A stretch of DNA of 64,000 nt, from positions 26,609,685 through 26,673,684 of the forward strand of contig NC_031773.1 of assembly GCF_001522545.3 (NCBI RefSeq), read 5' to 3'. The notes below the pieces were generated by a model. It was not told the DNA's origin, did not search any database, and saw only the letters and a program-made list of their open reading frames with translations. The stretch comes from Parus major (lineage: Eukaryota; Chordata; Aves; Passeriformes; Paridae). Within the stretch, counting starts at the first letter, position 1, and each line of letters opens with the position of its first letter. Both the position numbers and the translations under genes were made by a program. Below are positions 23,675-37,600 of the stretch, piece after piece.

Positions 23675-23732
23675 CAGCCCGGCTGCGCGGCGGTCACCCG
23701 GCGGGACAGGCGCAGCGTAGGCAAAGGAGACT
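23675..23732 (+). other. PNPLA8: Probable PNPLA8 non-coding exon 1 (5' boundary uncertain)
   Basis: The right edge is a strong donor, agact|gtaagt, at 23732/23733. The left edge is a guess based on the TATA-like element. Another possible donor, cagcag|gtaccg, near 23366 would suit an alternative upstream first exon. This exon joins the acceptor at 24420, giving a 5' UTR of at least 150 bases. Confidence 0.5.
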
Positions 23733-24420
23733 GTAAGTACGGATCGCGCTGCCGGCGGTGGTGTCACCTCTGCTGTCACTGTGGAGTCGGCCTGCGCAGG
23801 AGTCGGCCTGCGTGCCTGCCTGGCAGCCCTTCTCGGCATTTGTCACATGCACTGGAGAAGCCTGGGCTTGCTTTTTCGGCAAATAATGGGTTTGCACCTG
23901 CGGTATCAGCGCAACTCTGGTGTGCTGTGTAAAACGTTTCTCCACCAGTTGCACCTTTCTTTGCAGAGTAAGGATTATATCCTGCCTTTGGCTCATAGGA
24001 TGGGCATATTTTGGGCTCAGAGTGTTGGTGTCACTTCTCCCCTCCCTCCTGCGAGGAATTCTGCTAAGGGATGGTAGTAATATAATGACATTTGAAATGT
24101 TGCATCTGCACCAGATAATTTGCTGAAGAAACAGCAATCAATTTTCTATATGTCACCATGTGCTTTTGAGAAGTGTTACATATTGCTCAAGATGAGCTGA
24201 AGTTGGCCTTTAGGGAATGGTGTGTTGAAATGTTGGGGTGAGCTACCAAATGTCTTGAGCAGTAGATATTCCCATGAGATTGTTTGAATTGATTTGATTT
24301 GATCGGAATGTTTATCTTTCTTTACCAAAAGGATACATAAACTTAATCTGATTTTAGTTTAACTTTTCTTCTGGTCTGGGGTTTCCATTGTTTTTTTTTG
24401 TTTTGTTTTTTCTTTTTCAG

Positions 24421-24511
24421 ACAACAGTACATTACGGGACTTACTTATTGACGCATATTTTTTGGAATGAAGTAGAAAGCAACATAGAAAAGGTGCAATT
24501 ATTTATAAGTA
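24421..24511 (+). other. PNPLA8: PNPLA8 5' UTR part of exon 2, with a 2-codon upstream ORF
   Basis: A long pyrimidine run ends in ttttcag at 24420, giving a clear acceptor. Within the leader, ATG AAG TAG at 24467-24475 forms a minimal upstream ORF ahead of the main start at 24512. The main start has G at -3 and A at +4, a middling context. Confidence 0.7.
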
Positions 24512-25633
24512 ATGACAGTTCATTTATCCTTGGACACATACCTAGTCTTTTTGATTAACCCAAAAAGTCTTTGGTGGAAGCAGAGAAACAAATACCTGTG
24601 TTTCTGTAGACCTAAAGCCTGCTGGAGGATAAATCATGCTGCACACCTGAGAGTTTTTCATACAAGTGGGCCTTGGTGTAAGTGGGCCAGGAGCAGAACG
24701 TTTTGGTATAACAAGTACATTTATAGCCATGAGTTTTTATACTACAGAGTTTCCAAACTTTTAACTTCTTCTTCTAAAGGACTTACAAGGGTGAGCATTC
24801 GCATGTCACGAATTAAGAATACTATAGAATCTGTTTCAAAGGCAGTTTCTGGCACTCACAGTGAACTGGTGTCACGGATAGCTCGATTAAAGTCCCACTC
24901 AGGTACTTCGGGTAAAACAAATAAAAGTAGTGCAGATGCAAATAACATCAGCACAAATCTAGAAAATGATAAACAAGTTACAGATGTCAGAAGTCAGGAT
25001 GATTGCGACAGAGGCCCAGCTGCAAGAAAATCCACTTGTGCAAGTGAAAATTTGGAATCTCTGTTAGCAGGTTCAAGCAGCACTTCGCAAGAAACTCCAG
25101 AAGTTTCAGCATCTAGTAAAAACCACCTTTTTCATGTAAGCTACTTTTCTACAAATTTTGGAGAGACTTACAACTTCGTAGCTGATCATATCAACTCTTA
25201 CTTTAATAATTCTCTTATGGAACAAGGAAGGAAAAAGAATGCTTTATTACAGGACTCTGAAAGTGAAGAGAGGAATAAGCTTGATTCATCAGCAAATACT
25301 GTAACAAGTGAAGAAAAGAGAGTGGATTCAGCAGGTACTTCGGCTCCTGAAGCAGAGACCTTGGGTACTGAAAAGACAAATACTGCCCTCCCGGTTTCCA
25401 CTAAAAAAAGTATTGCAAACTTTCTTTCATATCCCAGTAACAGTGTGCAAGCTTTTGTAGACAGCTATATTGGTGGGTTGGTTCCAAAGTTAAGATCTGA
25501 TACAAAAGTTGTTCCACCAGAAAAGAGTAAACAGCAAGAACAAGAAGTGTCTGAGAAGAGTGACGAGGACAAAACAAAAGAGGCCAAGACTGCAGAAGAG
25601 AGGGAAAAGCATCTGTCTCTTCAGAGAGAAAAG
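24512..25633 (+). CDS. PNPLA8: PNPLA8 coding exon 1: targeting and regulatory N-terminus
   Basis: Encodes residues 1-374. The first about 60 residues are basic and aromatic with few acids, consistent with a mitochondrial presequence. Met98 (in RMSRIK) aligns with an internal initiation site known in mammals. A Ser- and acid-rich region follows. Next are the more conserved words [11 protein letters not shown] and YIGGLVPKL, shared with human. The exon ends LSLQREK, and its donor is GC, not GT (25634-25635). Confidence 0.95.
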
Positions 25634-28600
25634 GCAAGTCTTTGTTTAGTGTTAATTTATGTATTATTTCTATGTATATTTTATGCAAGTGTGTATATCT
25701 GCTACACTAGTGTATATACCTATATTTAAGCATAGATAGACACACATTTACTTGTATAGGTAACCATATACCTGTTCATATACTTACATGCATATGTAGA
25801 CATACTTCTACATATTTTTAAGTATTTCTACTTCCATATAAGTATATGTGTGATTTTCCTGCCCACAGGAGGGAGATTGGAACTAGATGATGTTTAAGGC
25901 CTCTTTCAACCCAGTGTTCTCTGATTCATTCTGTGCACTTTGATGAATAAGTGCATATGTAAAATTAAATAGATTTTTAATAAATATTTATGCATACTAC
26001 ATGTAAACTTAGAAATACATTTATGTACTTAAAAGTAGGTCTAGATACATCTGTGTATAAGTATTAAATGTTTTACGCAAGTATAGATGTGTTTATATGT
26101 TTAGTGTATATGTGTATATATATACACACCTCTGTGCATATGTGTTGTAGGTACATATATTTAGTTCATATATGCATAGAGTCCATAATTACAGACAGAT
26201 CTAGTTGTGCTATTTTTTTGTAGTTACAGTAATTTTACAGTTCATGGTTTGTCAGTGGTTTTAATACCAGAGAATTGCCCTGAAAATCCATCTGAATGGA
26301 TACTGATGTGTTTGTTTGGTGTATTCTTTCTGTAAACTTTATTCAGTTTTCTACTAAATAACGGTTCAAACATTTTACCTGTTTTTGTTGATGTTTTAAG
26401 GAGTACTTACTAGGAACCTGTAGGAGATCTGTAGTATAGCATGTTGTTCATTGCTTCTGAGAAATCTTAAAGTAACATGTTAAAATTAGTCTTGACAAAT
26501 TCTACACATTTCTTAAGAGCAGTTCTATGTTGTCTGTTTGTCTTCTTTAGATCATTGCAAGAGTGAGTATTGATAACAGGACTCGAGCTTTAGTTCAAGC
26601 CATACGGAGATCCTCTAATCAAAGAGTCTGCATCAACAGGGTTGAAGAACTCACCTATCATCTTCTAGAATTTCCAGAGAGCAGAGGAGTTGCAATTAAG
26701 GTGCAAAGAGTTTTTATGCTTAGATAAAAAACAATCTGACAAATGATTGCTATAGAATAACATTAAACCTCCTTCTGTGCTTTTGTGGTCTAGTCATATT
26801 TCCTATTTGCAAAAATTACAAATTGAGTGTCAGCTTTTTAGCTGGTTCAAGCAGATTCATATGCAAACTACTGGGAGTTTAGCTAAAGGCTCTTAAGATT
26901 GCAGTGTTTAATTTAGAAGCATACGGCATGGTCATGTGGATAGGTAGTATAGCTTTTTCCAGTGGTAGATAAAGGTCGTACACTGTGTCCTCCGTGGCAG
27001 TTGACCAGATGGGAATGTGCTGTACAGCTGATCTGTACATGCACAGTACTTTCTATGCTTGTTTACATGCTTTCTTCAAAAAGAGATGGCAAGAGAACCA
27101 TTAAATAAGTTCATGTAATCTAGTCCTACTTGCTTCCTTCCCTGCATTGAGAGGGCAGGAGGTAGGTGATAGACTATTCTAGAAGTACTAGGTAAATCAC
27201 AGCACTTGTCAACCTAGTGCCTTTTTCTATGAGATGTGACAAACCTGTGACAGAGATTGTGGAATTTCTGGGAAAGTAGCCTTTGGGAATGGAGTGCAAG
27301 CCCGATGAATCATCTGGGCAGGGTACAGGTCAGGCATTCACATAAACATTCGTGAATTACTTTATTATGGAAGAATGTATTCACTACTACCATTTTGATT
27401 GTAATGCTGTATATCTTTGGGGTAATGTATATTTAAAAAATACTCTGTGTGAAAAAGTATTTTAAATTTTGTTTGGATATTAGTGGACTTAGAAGGCATT
27501 ACGCAGTTCTGGGGTTTTACCTGTACTTGGTGTGCTTCATACTTGAGTCTACAGTTGGCTGATGTGATACTAAATCAATAAAACTAAACTTGTAAATGTA
27601 GCTTTCCTAGCTACATATTCCTAGCTATTTTCCTAGCTACATATATAGCTATATATCCAAAATCTATTCATAATAGTCAATATATATGCAAATAATATCC
27701 AAAATATATACATATCATCTTGATTGTTTAATTCACATAGGTATTTACTATAGCAGTGAGGTGTGTAAAGCATAATATTGGCATTCTTTCTTTCCCTTGT
27801 TAGAGAAAGACATGGGTAAATACAGATTTGAATAGGCTTTCTTCCAAGTTTAACTAGTATATTACTTTTATGCTTTAATGCCAAACTAGTAAATTTAAGA
27901 ATGTATTCTTTTGGTTTAAACATACAGTTAGAGTGAAATATCCTTATATTTGTCAACAGGAAAAATTAATCCCCTGCCTGCTGCGACTGAGACAGGCTAA
28001 TGATGAAAGTCTTCAGGCTGCTGTTAGAGAAACTTTAGCTCTGATTGGATATACAGACCCTGTGGAAGGCTGGGGAATTCGAATCCTCAGCATTGATGGA
28101 GGAGGAACAAGGTAAAATTTCTGGGGTTTTACATACTTGTAACCTTTTTCATACTGCAACTAGAAGTAAAATTTCAGTCTCTCTTTGATAGGTAAATGTT
28201 CAAAGTGGCAATTAATGAGTTACATTTCTGTTACGTTTGACTATCTGAGGGGCGGGTATTGTTTTCTTATGCATTTCTGCTTGAATGGTGTTTGTTTTGG
28301 TGTGTTTTGCCATGCACAGTTGTCTCACTTTGTCCCAACAGAGTTCACATGGCTGCATGCCAGATACTGTTTCATGCTGGAGGAGCACAAATCTGATGGT
28401 CTCTAATGCATCTCTCCCGTTATTTCAGATACACTGATTGAAGCCAAGCTAACCCCACACTGGAAAATACTATGCCCCAGGGGACATTATATAGCCTTGT
28501 TAAGAACAAAATTTAAGTGCTATGTAGTGGGGATGCAGCCCAAATCTGTCCTTAATCTACATCCACAGAAACTGATCACCCAAGACTTTGCTGTAAAGCA

Positions 28601-31600
28601 ATATGGCTCTAGCTGTTGAATACTGTTTTTGGTATGCCTGAGTATGTCATTCATACTTACTATTCATCATTCTATTTTAACTGTTGCTTGTTGAGTTCAG
28701 CTGCTCTTTTATTTCCTGAAATATTCAGGATTTTTACTGTTGCAGTTACTCAAATTTAATTAGTTATAATGAAGCAAAGGTGATTGAAAAATTATTAGAG
28801 CTATGTAAGATAAGACTGCCATTGTACATGAAGGGGAATTTTGTGTTTCAGGGGTTTAGTTGCACTTCAGACTCTACGGAAACTAGAAGAATTAACTGGA
28901 AAGCCGGTTCATCAACTTTTTGACTACATCTGTGGTGTAAGCACAGGTAATTATTAAGCCACAAGTTGGAGTTTTACTATCAATGTAGTAAAAGAACATC
29001 TGAGAATAAGTATAGATTTTGCAGTTTCTGACTTAATGTGTGAGCTCAGAAAGTACAGTTGTGACTTCTAGAATCTTTTCTTCTGAATTAGAACTTTTGG
29101 TAGTTCATAATAAACTTTTGGCTTCATACTGATTTGTTGTTTTTTCAATTTACATGAAATCTTCAATTTGTACACAGAAACCATTATCTTTGGTATTTAT
29201 GGAGCTTTACAGGCTACTAAGGTAATATCCCTCAGGAATTGAAACTGGTCAGTCATGTTTCCTTTATTAAGTTAACAGCAATATTTCATCTTTCTTAATT
29301 ACCTGCCAGTAAGACAGAATGTGCCTTGTAGCAAGATCTTGAATGACCTAAATTAGAGGAAGTGGTCAGTGCTGTGGTGCCCTCTGTTCGTATTGGTCTG
29401 TACAGGCTGGAGAAATGGCTTGGCAGGTTCAGTAAAGCCAAATACAAAGCCCTCCATCTGAGGTTGGCTGGTAGCCTAGAAACCAGCTTTGCAGAAAAAG
29501 ACCTGGTCTTGATTGGAACTAGTTGGATGTGAATCATCACTATATTCTAGAACAAAGAAAGCTGACCTTTGGCTTGTATGGACAAGAATGTACACAACAA
29601 TTTAAGGGTCTCTGTTTGGCTGCAAATGCCTTGTTATTGGCTCCTCTAAAAGCCCTTAATCTTTTAGGTATGTTTTTGTACACAATGGGTGAATCTGGCG
29701 GAGAGCCAAGTAGATGATCAGGGGACTGGAGTTCATGACATGTAAAGGAGAGTGTACAAAAACTGGTTTGATTTGGCACTGAGAAGAGAAGGCTAAGTCT
29801 AGGCCTTTATCCTGGTTCAGCTAATGGGAAAATGAAGAAAAGATGGATGTAAAATAATTTTGAAGGTGAACAGTCATAGGAGAAAAGCCAACAGACAAGC
29901 TGGAATATGGGAAGTTATAATTAGGTATGGGATCATGTTTTTCTTGCAGGGATGGTCAGACACTGGAAGAAGTTGCCTGCACAGGCTTTGTAATCTCCAT
30001 CCATGGAGATTGGCTGAACATAGTCCTGAGTAACCTATTCTAATGATACCTGTTGGAACAGGAAGTTGGACTAGATAATGTCTACAGGTCCCTCCCAGAC
30101 GTAATTACTCCTGTGACTCAAATGATATGTTACTCCTCCCTAGCAAGCAGGAAGCATAAGTTTCTCCTTCCAAGACAGTAATCTCCTCCAGAAATCGTTA
30201 GACCAGGTAACAGCACAATGACAGTTTCTAACATAGGAGGTCTGTAGTTTACTAGTGCAGTTCCCTTTAGAAACCCACATTCTTCAAATTTTTTGCTGTA
30301 CTTATATTCTATACAGTTTAATTCAGAAATTATATTAAACCCAAAATACCACGAGTAGATAATACGTGTTTCGAGAGATTTGCTTAACAGACTCAGAATA
30401 GTGGAGGAAAATGTTTAGGTCTCTTGGACAGAATTTGTAGGCACAATATAGTTCCCTACTTTACATTTTTAATAGTCTTCCAAATAAACCCTGTGTTGAT
30501 TAGTTTAACAGTAAGTGGTTGTTTCTTTGGAAAATGGTTTCCCTACAAAATACTTCTCCAGTGTCATCTTCAATAATAATAAAGGTGTTTTACCTTGGAT
30601 AGAGATGCCTCATGTTCTTAATTTTCTCCCACTATTGTCACTAGAACTAACTTGGTTTTTAATTCTTCTGGAAATTTTGAGATTTATGACTGCTAGTAAG
30701 TACTTAGCATATTATTTTAAATTTTTTTACAGTTTACACAATTAAGCTTTTGTCTGCAGTTTTCCAGCTTGGAATAATAAATGAGAAAACATGGCTGGGT
30801 GAGGTTGTGCATGTCTGCCAGCACTGCTGGCAATTGTGTTTGTATTGACAGTACATATGCTGATAGTCTTGCAGCTGAATGAATTGTGCTTTACAAGAGT
30901 GTTGGATTAGATGATAGAAAGAATGCCTCTTGTGCACTGCACTTCTCTTTTCTGCTGCAGTTTTTATATTTCTTATTACTATTTTTTGCCTTTGAAGTTT
31001 AGAAATGCCCTTCCTGTGTATTCAGCATCACTGTCTTTGTAGTTAGCTTCCCTGTGCTTCTCCTCATTGGGTGTCAGAGGGTGTAAATGTGGGCAGTCAC
31101 AGAGAAAGATCATTGCAATGATGCTGTAATAGGTCCTGCATACTTTGAATTTGCTCACCAAAATAGCAAATGTGTGATACTGTAGAACTGGTGCTGGAGA
31201 GTTTAGAGGAAGAAAATGTAGCAGACGATTTGCATGAGGTGGGGAAATGGTGTTTCTCTGGTGCTAGGCGTTAACTCTGCCTCGAATACTGGCATCTGGT
31301 GGTTTGGCAGTTTAGAAAGTTTCTCTTGATGAAACTTTGTGTCAAGCAGGCTTAGGTTGCCTTAAGCATGTGCGCTACCTTTTTAGGAAGCTGGGACCAT
31401 AGATCCACTAATGCTGTTATCACAGTGGTGGGCGTTGTAAGAATGAAAAAGGGCTTGGAAGTCATGTTTCCTTTAAAGCCATCTGTAGCTTCCTAAATGT
31501 AGTTTTTTCTGCACATGCGTTATATTCAAGTCTATGGCATTTATTTCCAGACTGAAAAAATCATGTGTCCTAATTATTCCTAATGCTCAATTACATGTTC

Positions 31601-34600
31601 TCACAGTGTGGCACAACTAGATTTAAAGGTTATATGCGTCCCTTTTGGTTTAATATATCTAAGAATTGTAGTAATGCATTAATCGTGTTTTTCCACAGTC
31701 CTTTTAATTTAGCAGCAGTGCTTTTTGAATGCTGTTATTTTGTTCCTACAAGGGTAGGTCATATTTTTTTGTAGGTGTACACTAGATGGCAGCATGTATG
31801 AAACTAATTATAAGTGGTTGCAACCAAATGTAATCCAAACTACTGAAATCTCCTTTATTTTTACAGAATTTTCCTAGAATACATCTCTACTGACTTAAGA
31901 ATTTGCATGGTAGCAAATAATGCTCCAAATAAATTTTTAATACCACAGCAAAGATTTCTTTTACTCATTTCTCTTTCCATGTAAAGTAGTATATTTAATT
32001 TGCTTTCTGCCTTATGCTTGTTGTAATCTACGAAGTGAAATAATGTAATTTTTCAACTTCTCATATTTCTGTTTTTGAAAAGAGACTTTTTCTACCTTGT
32101 ATATGTTCTTTTAAAACATGGTTTGTGATCTCTGACCAGGAATTTAGTGATATAATTATCAATTGATCTTGCTGTTTCAAGACAGATATTTTGTTAGACA
32201 ATGAACTATGCTCATAATTCATCTTTGTAATCTTACTCCAGGATACATTTTACATTACAAATTTTTTTTTTTTCCAGGAGCTATCTTAGCCTTTATGTTG
32301 GGGTTGTTCCATATCCCCCTGGATGATTGTGAAGAGCTGTACCATAAGTTAGGATCAGATGTTTTTAAGCAGAATGTCATTGTTGGAACAGTCAAAATGG
32401 GCTGGAACCACGCCTTTTATGACAGTGATATATGGGAAAAAATGCTCAAGTAAGTAAAAAATGATCAGGTGAAATATAGTTAGTGCAATGTATGAGTGCA
32501 TTTGTTTTTGTCATTGCTTCACTGGTGTGCAGATTCTTAACTAGAAAGGATTAATTTATACTCTCATTCTTTTGAAATAGCTGTTTTCATATTTACCAAA
32601 ATGTTGAAAGCTTTTAATGTAATGATTTGTGTTTCTGGGGAATAAAATAAGCTTTTCTGCACTGATTTCTGATTATATTCCTGTATGCTTGCCAGCTCTG
32701 CTTGATCTGACTCATTACAGATTTGCTACAGATTTTACTAGCCACCTGCTGTGCCCTTTTTTCTTAAAGGCGATTGGTGAGAAATGAAATAATGTAGTGT
32801 AGTAGGGATTTTTTAATGTTTGCTGCTATATTGGAGGGCTTTGTCCTTTGCCACTTTCTTTGAAAGGGAAATGACCTGTAAGGGTTGCAATGAAAAATTA
32901 TCTGCAGTGTCAGAGTTGCCTGGGAAGTGTATTCATATGCCCTGATGGCTATTCAGGAAAAGCCACTAGAAAGAATTATTATATTACAGGTTTTATTTCT
33001 TAGTTTTATTCATCTGTATCTGTATTGACAGTTCAATTGTTTATAATTTTGAGCAAACTAACGTCATAGTTTCCCAGCCAGCATAAGTTGACGCCATCAC
33101 TGAAAGACCTGACACAATCTTTTCTGACAGAAAATGTAAAATTGTAAAAGGTTCCTTCTGATAAGTTATAAGTTACAGTGGGAATGTGATTACTCTGTTC
33201 TATGGGATTAAAAGAGTTTTTATGACATAACAGTGGGAATACCAGTGCTGTCTGAATTCTAAGCATCTTACTTCTTTGATGAAGTGGAGAGAGGAGCTTC
33301 TAAGCACTTTTTCTCTGTGCTCTTGCATATTTTTAGAAATAAATAAATTTATCAAATCAATATAATGAGTTTTTCTTCTCAGATATCTGGAAGTCTGTTT
33401 TTAGAAATTAGATTTTTCTCTGTCTTCCCTCATTACTTTTCCAATTAAAAGAAGTCTTGTGAAAATCACAATATCCTCATGTGAAAGTATTTTACATGCC
33501 TTTAATTAAAATACTGTTGTTTTTCTGCAGCTTCATGTAGCACATGAAGGAGGTAAAGAATTTTATTCCTGTGCAATAGAGGCACAGATAATTAATATAT
33601 TATCCATAGAGTATATTAAAAATTAAATGTGCTGAACAACAAATGACTTCTTGGTGACCTGCAGTGTTGAAGGGAGATGGTGCCTGAACAGCATTTTGTT
33701 GAAGGGATTCCTAGAGTCTTCCCTGTGGTGTGGGGGCCTGGAGCCAAGAAGGGAATTGTAAGGTTATATAGTGTCTCTTTACAGTGATATTGAAGGTCAG
33801 GTCTAACATTGTCATAGCATGGGGAAACTGCTTTATGTTTTGCTTTGAATTTAAAAGCATTCCTTGTGCTGTGTGCATTTTTGTAGTTCAAATGGTAATT
33901 TGTCAGCCTTACTTGAAATAGGAACAATCCATTGACAATGTGCAGACACGTAATACATGTTTAGTCTTACCACAATGTCAGTGCTGGTATTTTCTGTCAG
34001 AAGGTATTCTTGCTGAAAATAATTAAGTTGATGTTTCATCAGGTTAATGTTCCGTGCATTCGTGGGGTATATTATAAATTGCATTTCAGAAAATGACAGC
34101 CATTTTTGGTTAACTGATGTGTTATTCTTTGGTATGGTTTCATTGGTTTATTCGTTGGGAATTGGTTTCATGTGTTCTGTGTGTGTCTGTTTTAACTCCT
34201 TTTATGTATTTCTTTAGTTGCAATTTGAGGGCCGGTTTTAATAATTTACATTATGCAGAAGATTTTACTTACAGCTTATCAGTGCATGTAATGCTACATT
34301 GAATTGCATTTGTAAGAACCTGGCTTATAGTTCCCACTTCTCTGTTTTCTTTTGACTGTTGTTGACATATACAATTTTCTTCTTGCATGCTGTCTTAAGA
34401 AACTACTGGAGAAATTTGGTGAGCAGCTAGGGGTTTTCACAAGCTAGCTGAAACCTCATGTTGGGAATTTATAGTCTTGAGAAGCAATCAATCACTTTGG
34501 AGCATAAGATAAAAATTACATGTTCTCTTTTCGTAGGAAAATGGATAATGCATGTGTTTGAGAATTATTAATTAATATTAGAATTATTACTCAAGTAATA

Positions 34601-37600
34601 CTCAAGTAATAACACTTGAGTATTTATTTTGCTGAGTGAAATATAAATTGGCACTGCTCTCTAGTGACTAAATGGGCAGCACATGGCATGAAAGGCTCTC
34701 CTGTTTGGTAAAGATGTCATAGTTTCCTGGTGCTACTGTTGTTGTCAGAAGAGGACGAAAGTTACAGTTTTGCCTTTTGCATTGAGTGCTCTTTCTCCAG
34801 AGTATTTGCATCACTGCTGTAGCCCATTAGAATGTTTCTTCCAGCAGATGGTTGGCAATATGTTCTTTATAGAATTATTGAAATCAGTGTTGCAATATTA
34901 GTGACTTGAAGCAATGAATGAGCAATGTTTGTGAAAGAGACTCATTTAAGTAGGTCATGTCTAGAGGACATAGGTCACAGACAGACACAAACAAAGTAGA
35001 TACATGGAAAAATAGGATGGCACAAGAAATTATGTGTAAAGTAATAACCAATGAGTGCAACAATGTAAAATGCTTACAGGATATAAAGTAACTTTAATAT
35101 CAAAAGTGATTTTGGTCTGTTTTCACAGACTGTTTAATGAAACAACTGTATGCTTGTGTTCAAACAGTATGATTCAGTGTGTGACAGCTGGGATTGAAAA
35201 TACAAAAAATACTATAGTGCCATTATATTAATTTACAATACAGTTTCATTTAAAATATTATTTACAGTCCTGGTTTCCCCATTTTAGAGAATATTTCTGT
35301 TGCAAGATTGGGGGAAAAGTAGCCAGTGATCCAAAGACAACACACATTAGGAGCCTTTATCATTAACAAAAGCAAAAATGTTAAAGTGGTCCTTTGAGAT
35401 AGTAAGACTTACCAGTTTCTTCTTTTCTTTGATAACAGGGGACTATTCAATAGAATTAAAATTAGAAGACTTTATTTTTTAACACAGTATGTGAATAAAC
35501 TGTGGAATTACTTCTGCTGTGGTTTTGTAAAAGAAAACTGAACAGTGAGACAAATACATTTATTTAATATGCAATCACAGTATTAATGCTAGCAATAGAA
35601 CTAAAATAAATGTGAAGGTCATATTAAACTTTTCTCCTTAGACTGTAATGTCTGAAGCTGCACAGTAGTTTAACTACTCTGGAGTATCAGTTTCTGGCCT
35701 TCATAAAAAGCAGGATGTGATGAGATAGTTACTCAGTTTGATGGTTCCCATAATTAAGCAGAGGATATTGCTTATGCATTTTTTTTAATCTTTGCGTTTG
35801 GGGTTTGGGAAAAAATACCTAATGCAGACATTTCAGAAGTAGATGAAAGTGATGCAAATCAGCAGATGTCTTTGATATCTCACCTCTGTCAGTCTCATTT
35901 CTTTTATAACTACTTCATGGTTCTGCGTGCCTTCATCTCCTTCTGTAATCAGTTAGTGAGTGCAGATGTCACTCTTCCCCTTCAGGCTGGTCTTTCTGAG
36001 ACTAGAATCAATGCAAAAATAAAACAGTGCTACTGGTACTAGAATTGTGTCAGCAGGAGTTTTCCATCGTAAGACTGAAGCCTTCCTTCCTTCCTCCCTG
36101 TCAGGGACATGTGTGCAGCCATCCTTCAAGCACAAATATCCACTAGAAGAGCAGCAAATTGTCCTAATTGCACATACAGTCTGCATGGAGGACTGCTGCT
36201 GCAGTAGCCTTTTAAGCTTCTTTTATCTTCTGACCTGAGTAGATTGATAATGGTGGTGATTTTTAATATTGGAGGCGCTACTCCCTCCTGTCATGGGTGC
36301 AAGCTGTAGATGGATGACCACATAACAACAGCACGTGGAATATCTTGTCTTAAAAAGTGTGGCAGTATGGAAAACTGTCATTGCAGAATGAGGTAGATGC
36401 ACCACCAGTGTTTGGGTGGGCTGTGTTCTAGGGGAGGAAGAAAGCTTGCTGATTTAAAGAAAAGCCTGTTTGGAATCATTATCGGTGACCACCTACTCTG
36501 TAGGAGTTCTATACCTTTATTGTAAGCAAATCAAAGTTGAAGTATATGATGAGCTGAGATTACTGGCTAGTATGGTAATTTGCTCCAGTCTCCTCTACTG
36601 TGCAGAAGGGCTATCTTCTAGTTAGCAACAGGAATACTGACCCTGATATGATGAGAAATTACAATGCAGACCATGAGTGTGATTTATAAAAAAATGTATT
36701 TATGTGAAAAAATATTACCTCAAAAAAGAACAGTAAATGCATATTGGATTAGTGTTATGCAAGACTACATGTAGATGTTTTAACTTTCTTCTAAATTGTA
36801 TGGAATGCCATCTTTCTGTCTGTAGCTTTTGTTCCTGTACTACTTACTAAAATGTACTACAGAAGAATGCTTTTCCTTTACTGTAGAAGCACTTAATGAT
36901 TCCTAAATGTAGCAAAGTATTTTGCCTAACTATGTAATTGAGTAATCCTAATGATTTATGGTTAAGTATGTGAACTGAGTACCTTAAATTAAGACCTCTT
37001 CACTCCTCAGACTTATTTCCAACAGACTAGAAAGTTTGAAATATCCATTCAATCAATTGAAGTCAATTGTAGAATTCTGATTGTTAAAGTGAAATACAAA
37101 CATTGCTCCTTTTAAATGCAAAGGTCTCAGAAATAAGGATGATAAAAATATATGTCTTGTTCATACTAAACTGATGGAGCATTTTCAATTTTTTATACTT
37201 TCTTGTAGAGAAAAAATGGGCTCAAATCTTATGATTGAAACTGCAAGAAAGTCCAAATGTCCAAAGGTAAGTACTGTTTTTTAAGGTAAATACTAATTGT
37301 ATATTTCACAAGTACTTCTAAGAGTTCTGAGTAAATTCTATACACAGAAGAATATTGGATAGACAGCATGAATGTTGAAGGGCTCTTTAGGTTTCCATAT
37401 GTGATAACCCATGCTTTTAAAGGATAAAAATTAATTAGATTCTTAACTTTTGGCAGCAGTTTCTCATATTTTTCATACTTCTTGTTGGAATATATTGCAG
37501 AGATGTTAAAAAAAAACCAACCCTGTAAGCATAGAAATACTGGGTCAACATTTTGGGGTTGTGCAATGCTTGGTTTTTTCATGTAAGAATTCTAGTGTCT

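Larger units (their letters stand above)
22930..23765. promoter_or_regulatory. CpG island, PNPLA8 promoter region
   Basis: CpG dinucleotides are dense throughout, in sharp contrast to the AT-rich flanks. The island holds GC-box words (ccccgcccc), ETS-like ttccgg words, two identical NRF1-type sites and, near its downstream edge, a TATA-like palindrome followed by a splice donor. This is the expected start region of the plus-strand PNPLA8. Transcripts leaving in the other direction cannot be excluded. The many overlapping frames here (60-365 codons, rich in Arg, Pro, Ala) are composition artefacts, not genes. Confidence 0.85.
25634..26550 (+). other. PNPLA8: PNPLA8 intron with a GC donor
   Basis: The 917-base intron opens AAG|GCAAGT and closes tcttctttag. 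It carries a long TATA/TACATA-rich stretch (25650-26170) and a CR1 scrap. Retention would add about 31 residues and stop at 25729, losing the catalytic domain. Confidence 0.85.
28947..32277 (+). other. PNPLA8: PNPLA8 intron with a decayed CR1
   Basis: 3,331 bases. A CR1 relic occupies about 29355-30115, and a CTCF-like motif lies at 31779. The acceptor is a long thymine run before cag. No other exon is recognised. Confidence 0.75.

Noticed and set aside
24512..25729. A 405-codon single-exon gene
   Set aside because: The last 31 codons are intron sequence. The true exon ends at 25633, as the in-frame continuation at 26551 and likeness to PNPLA8 show.
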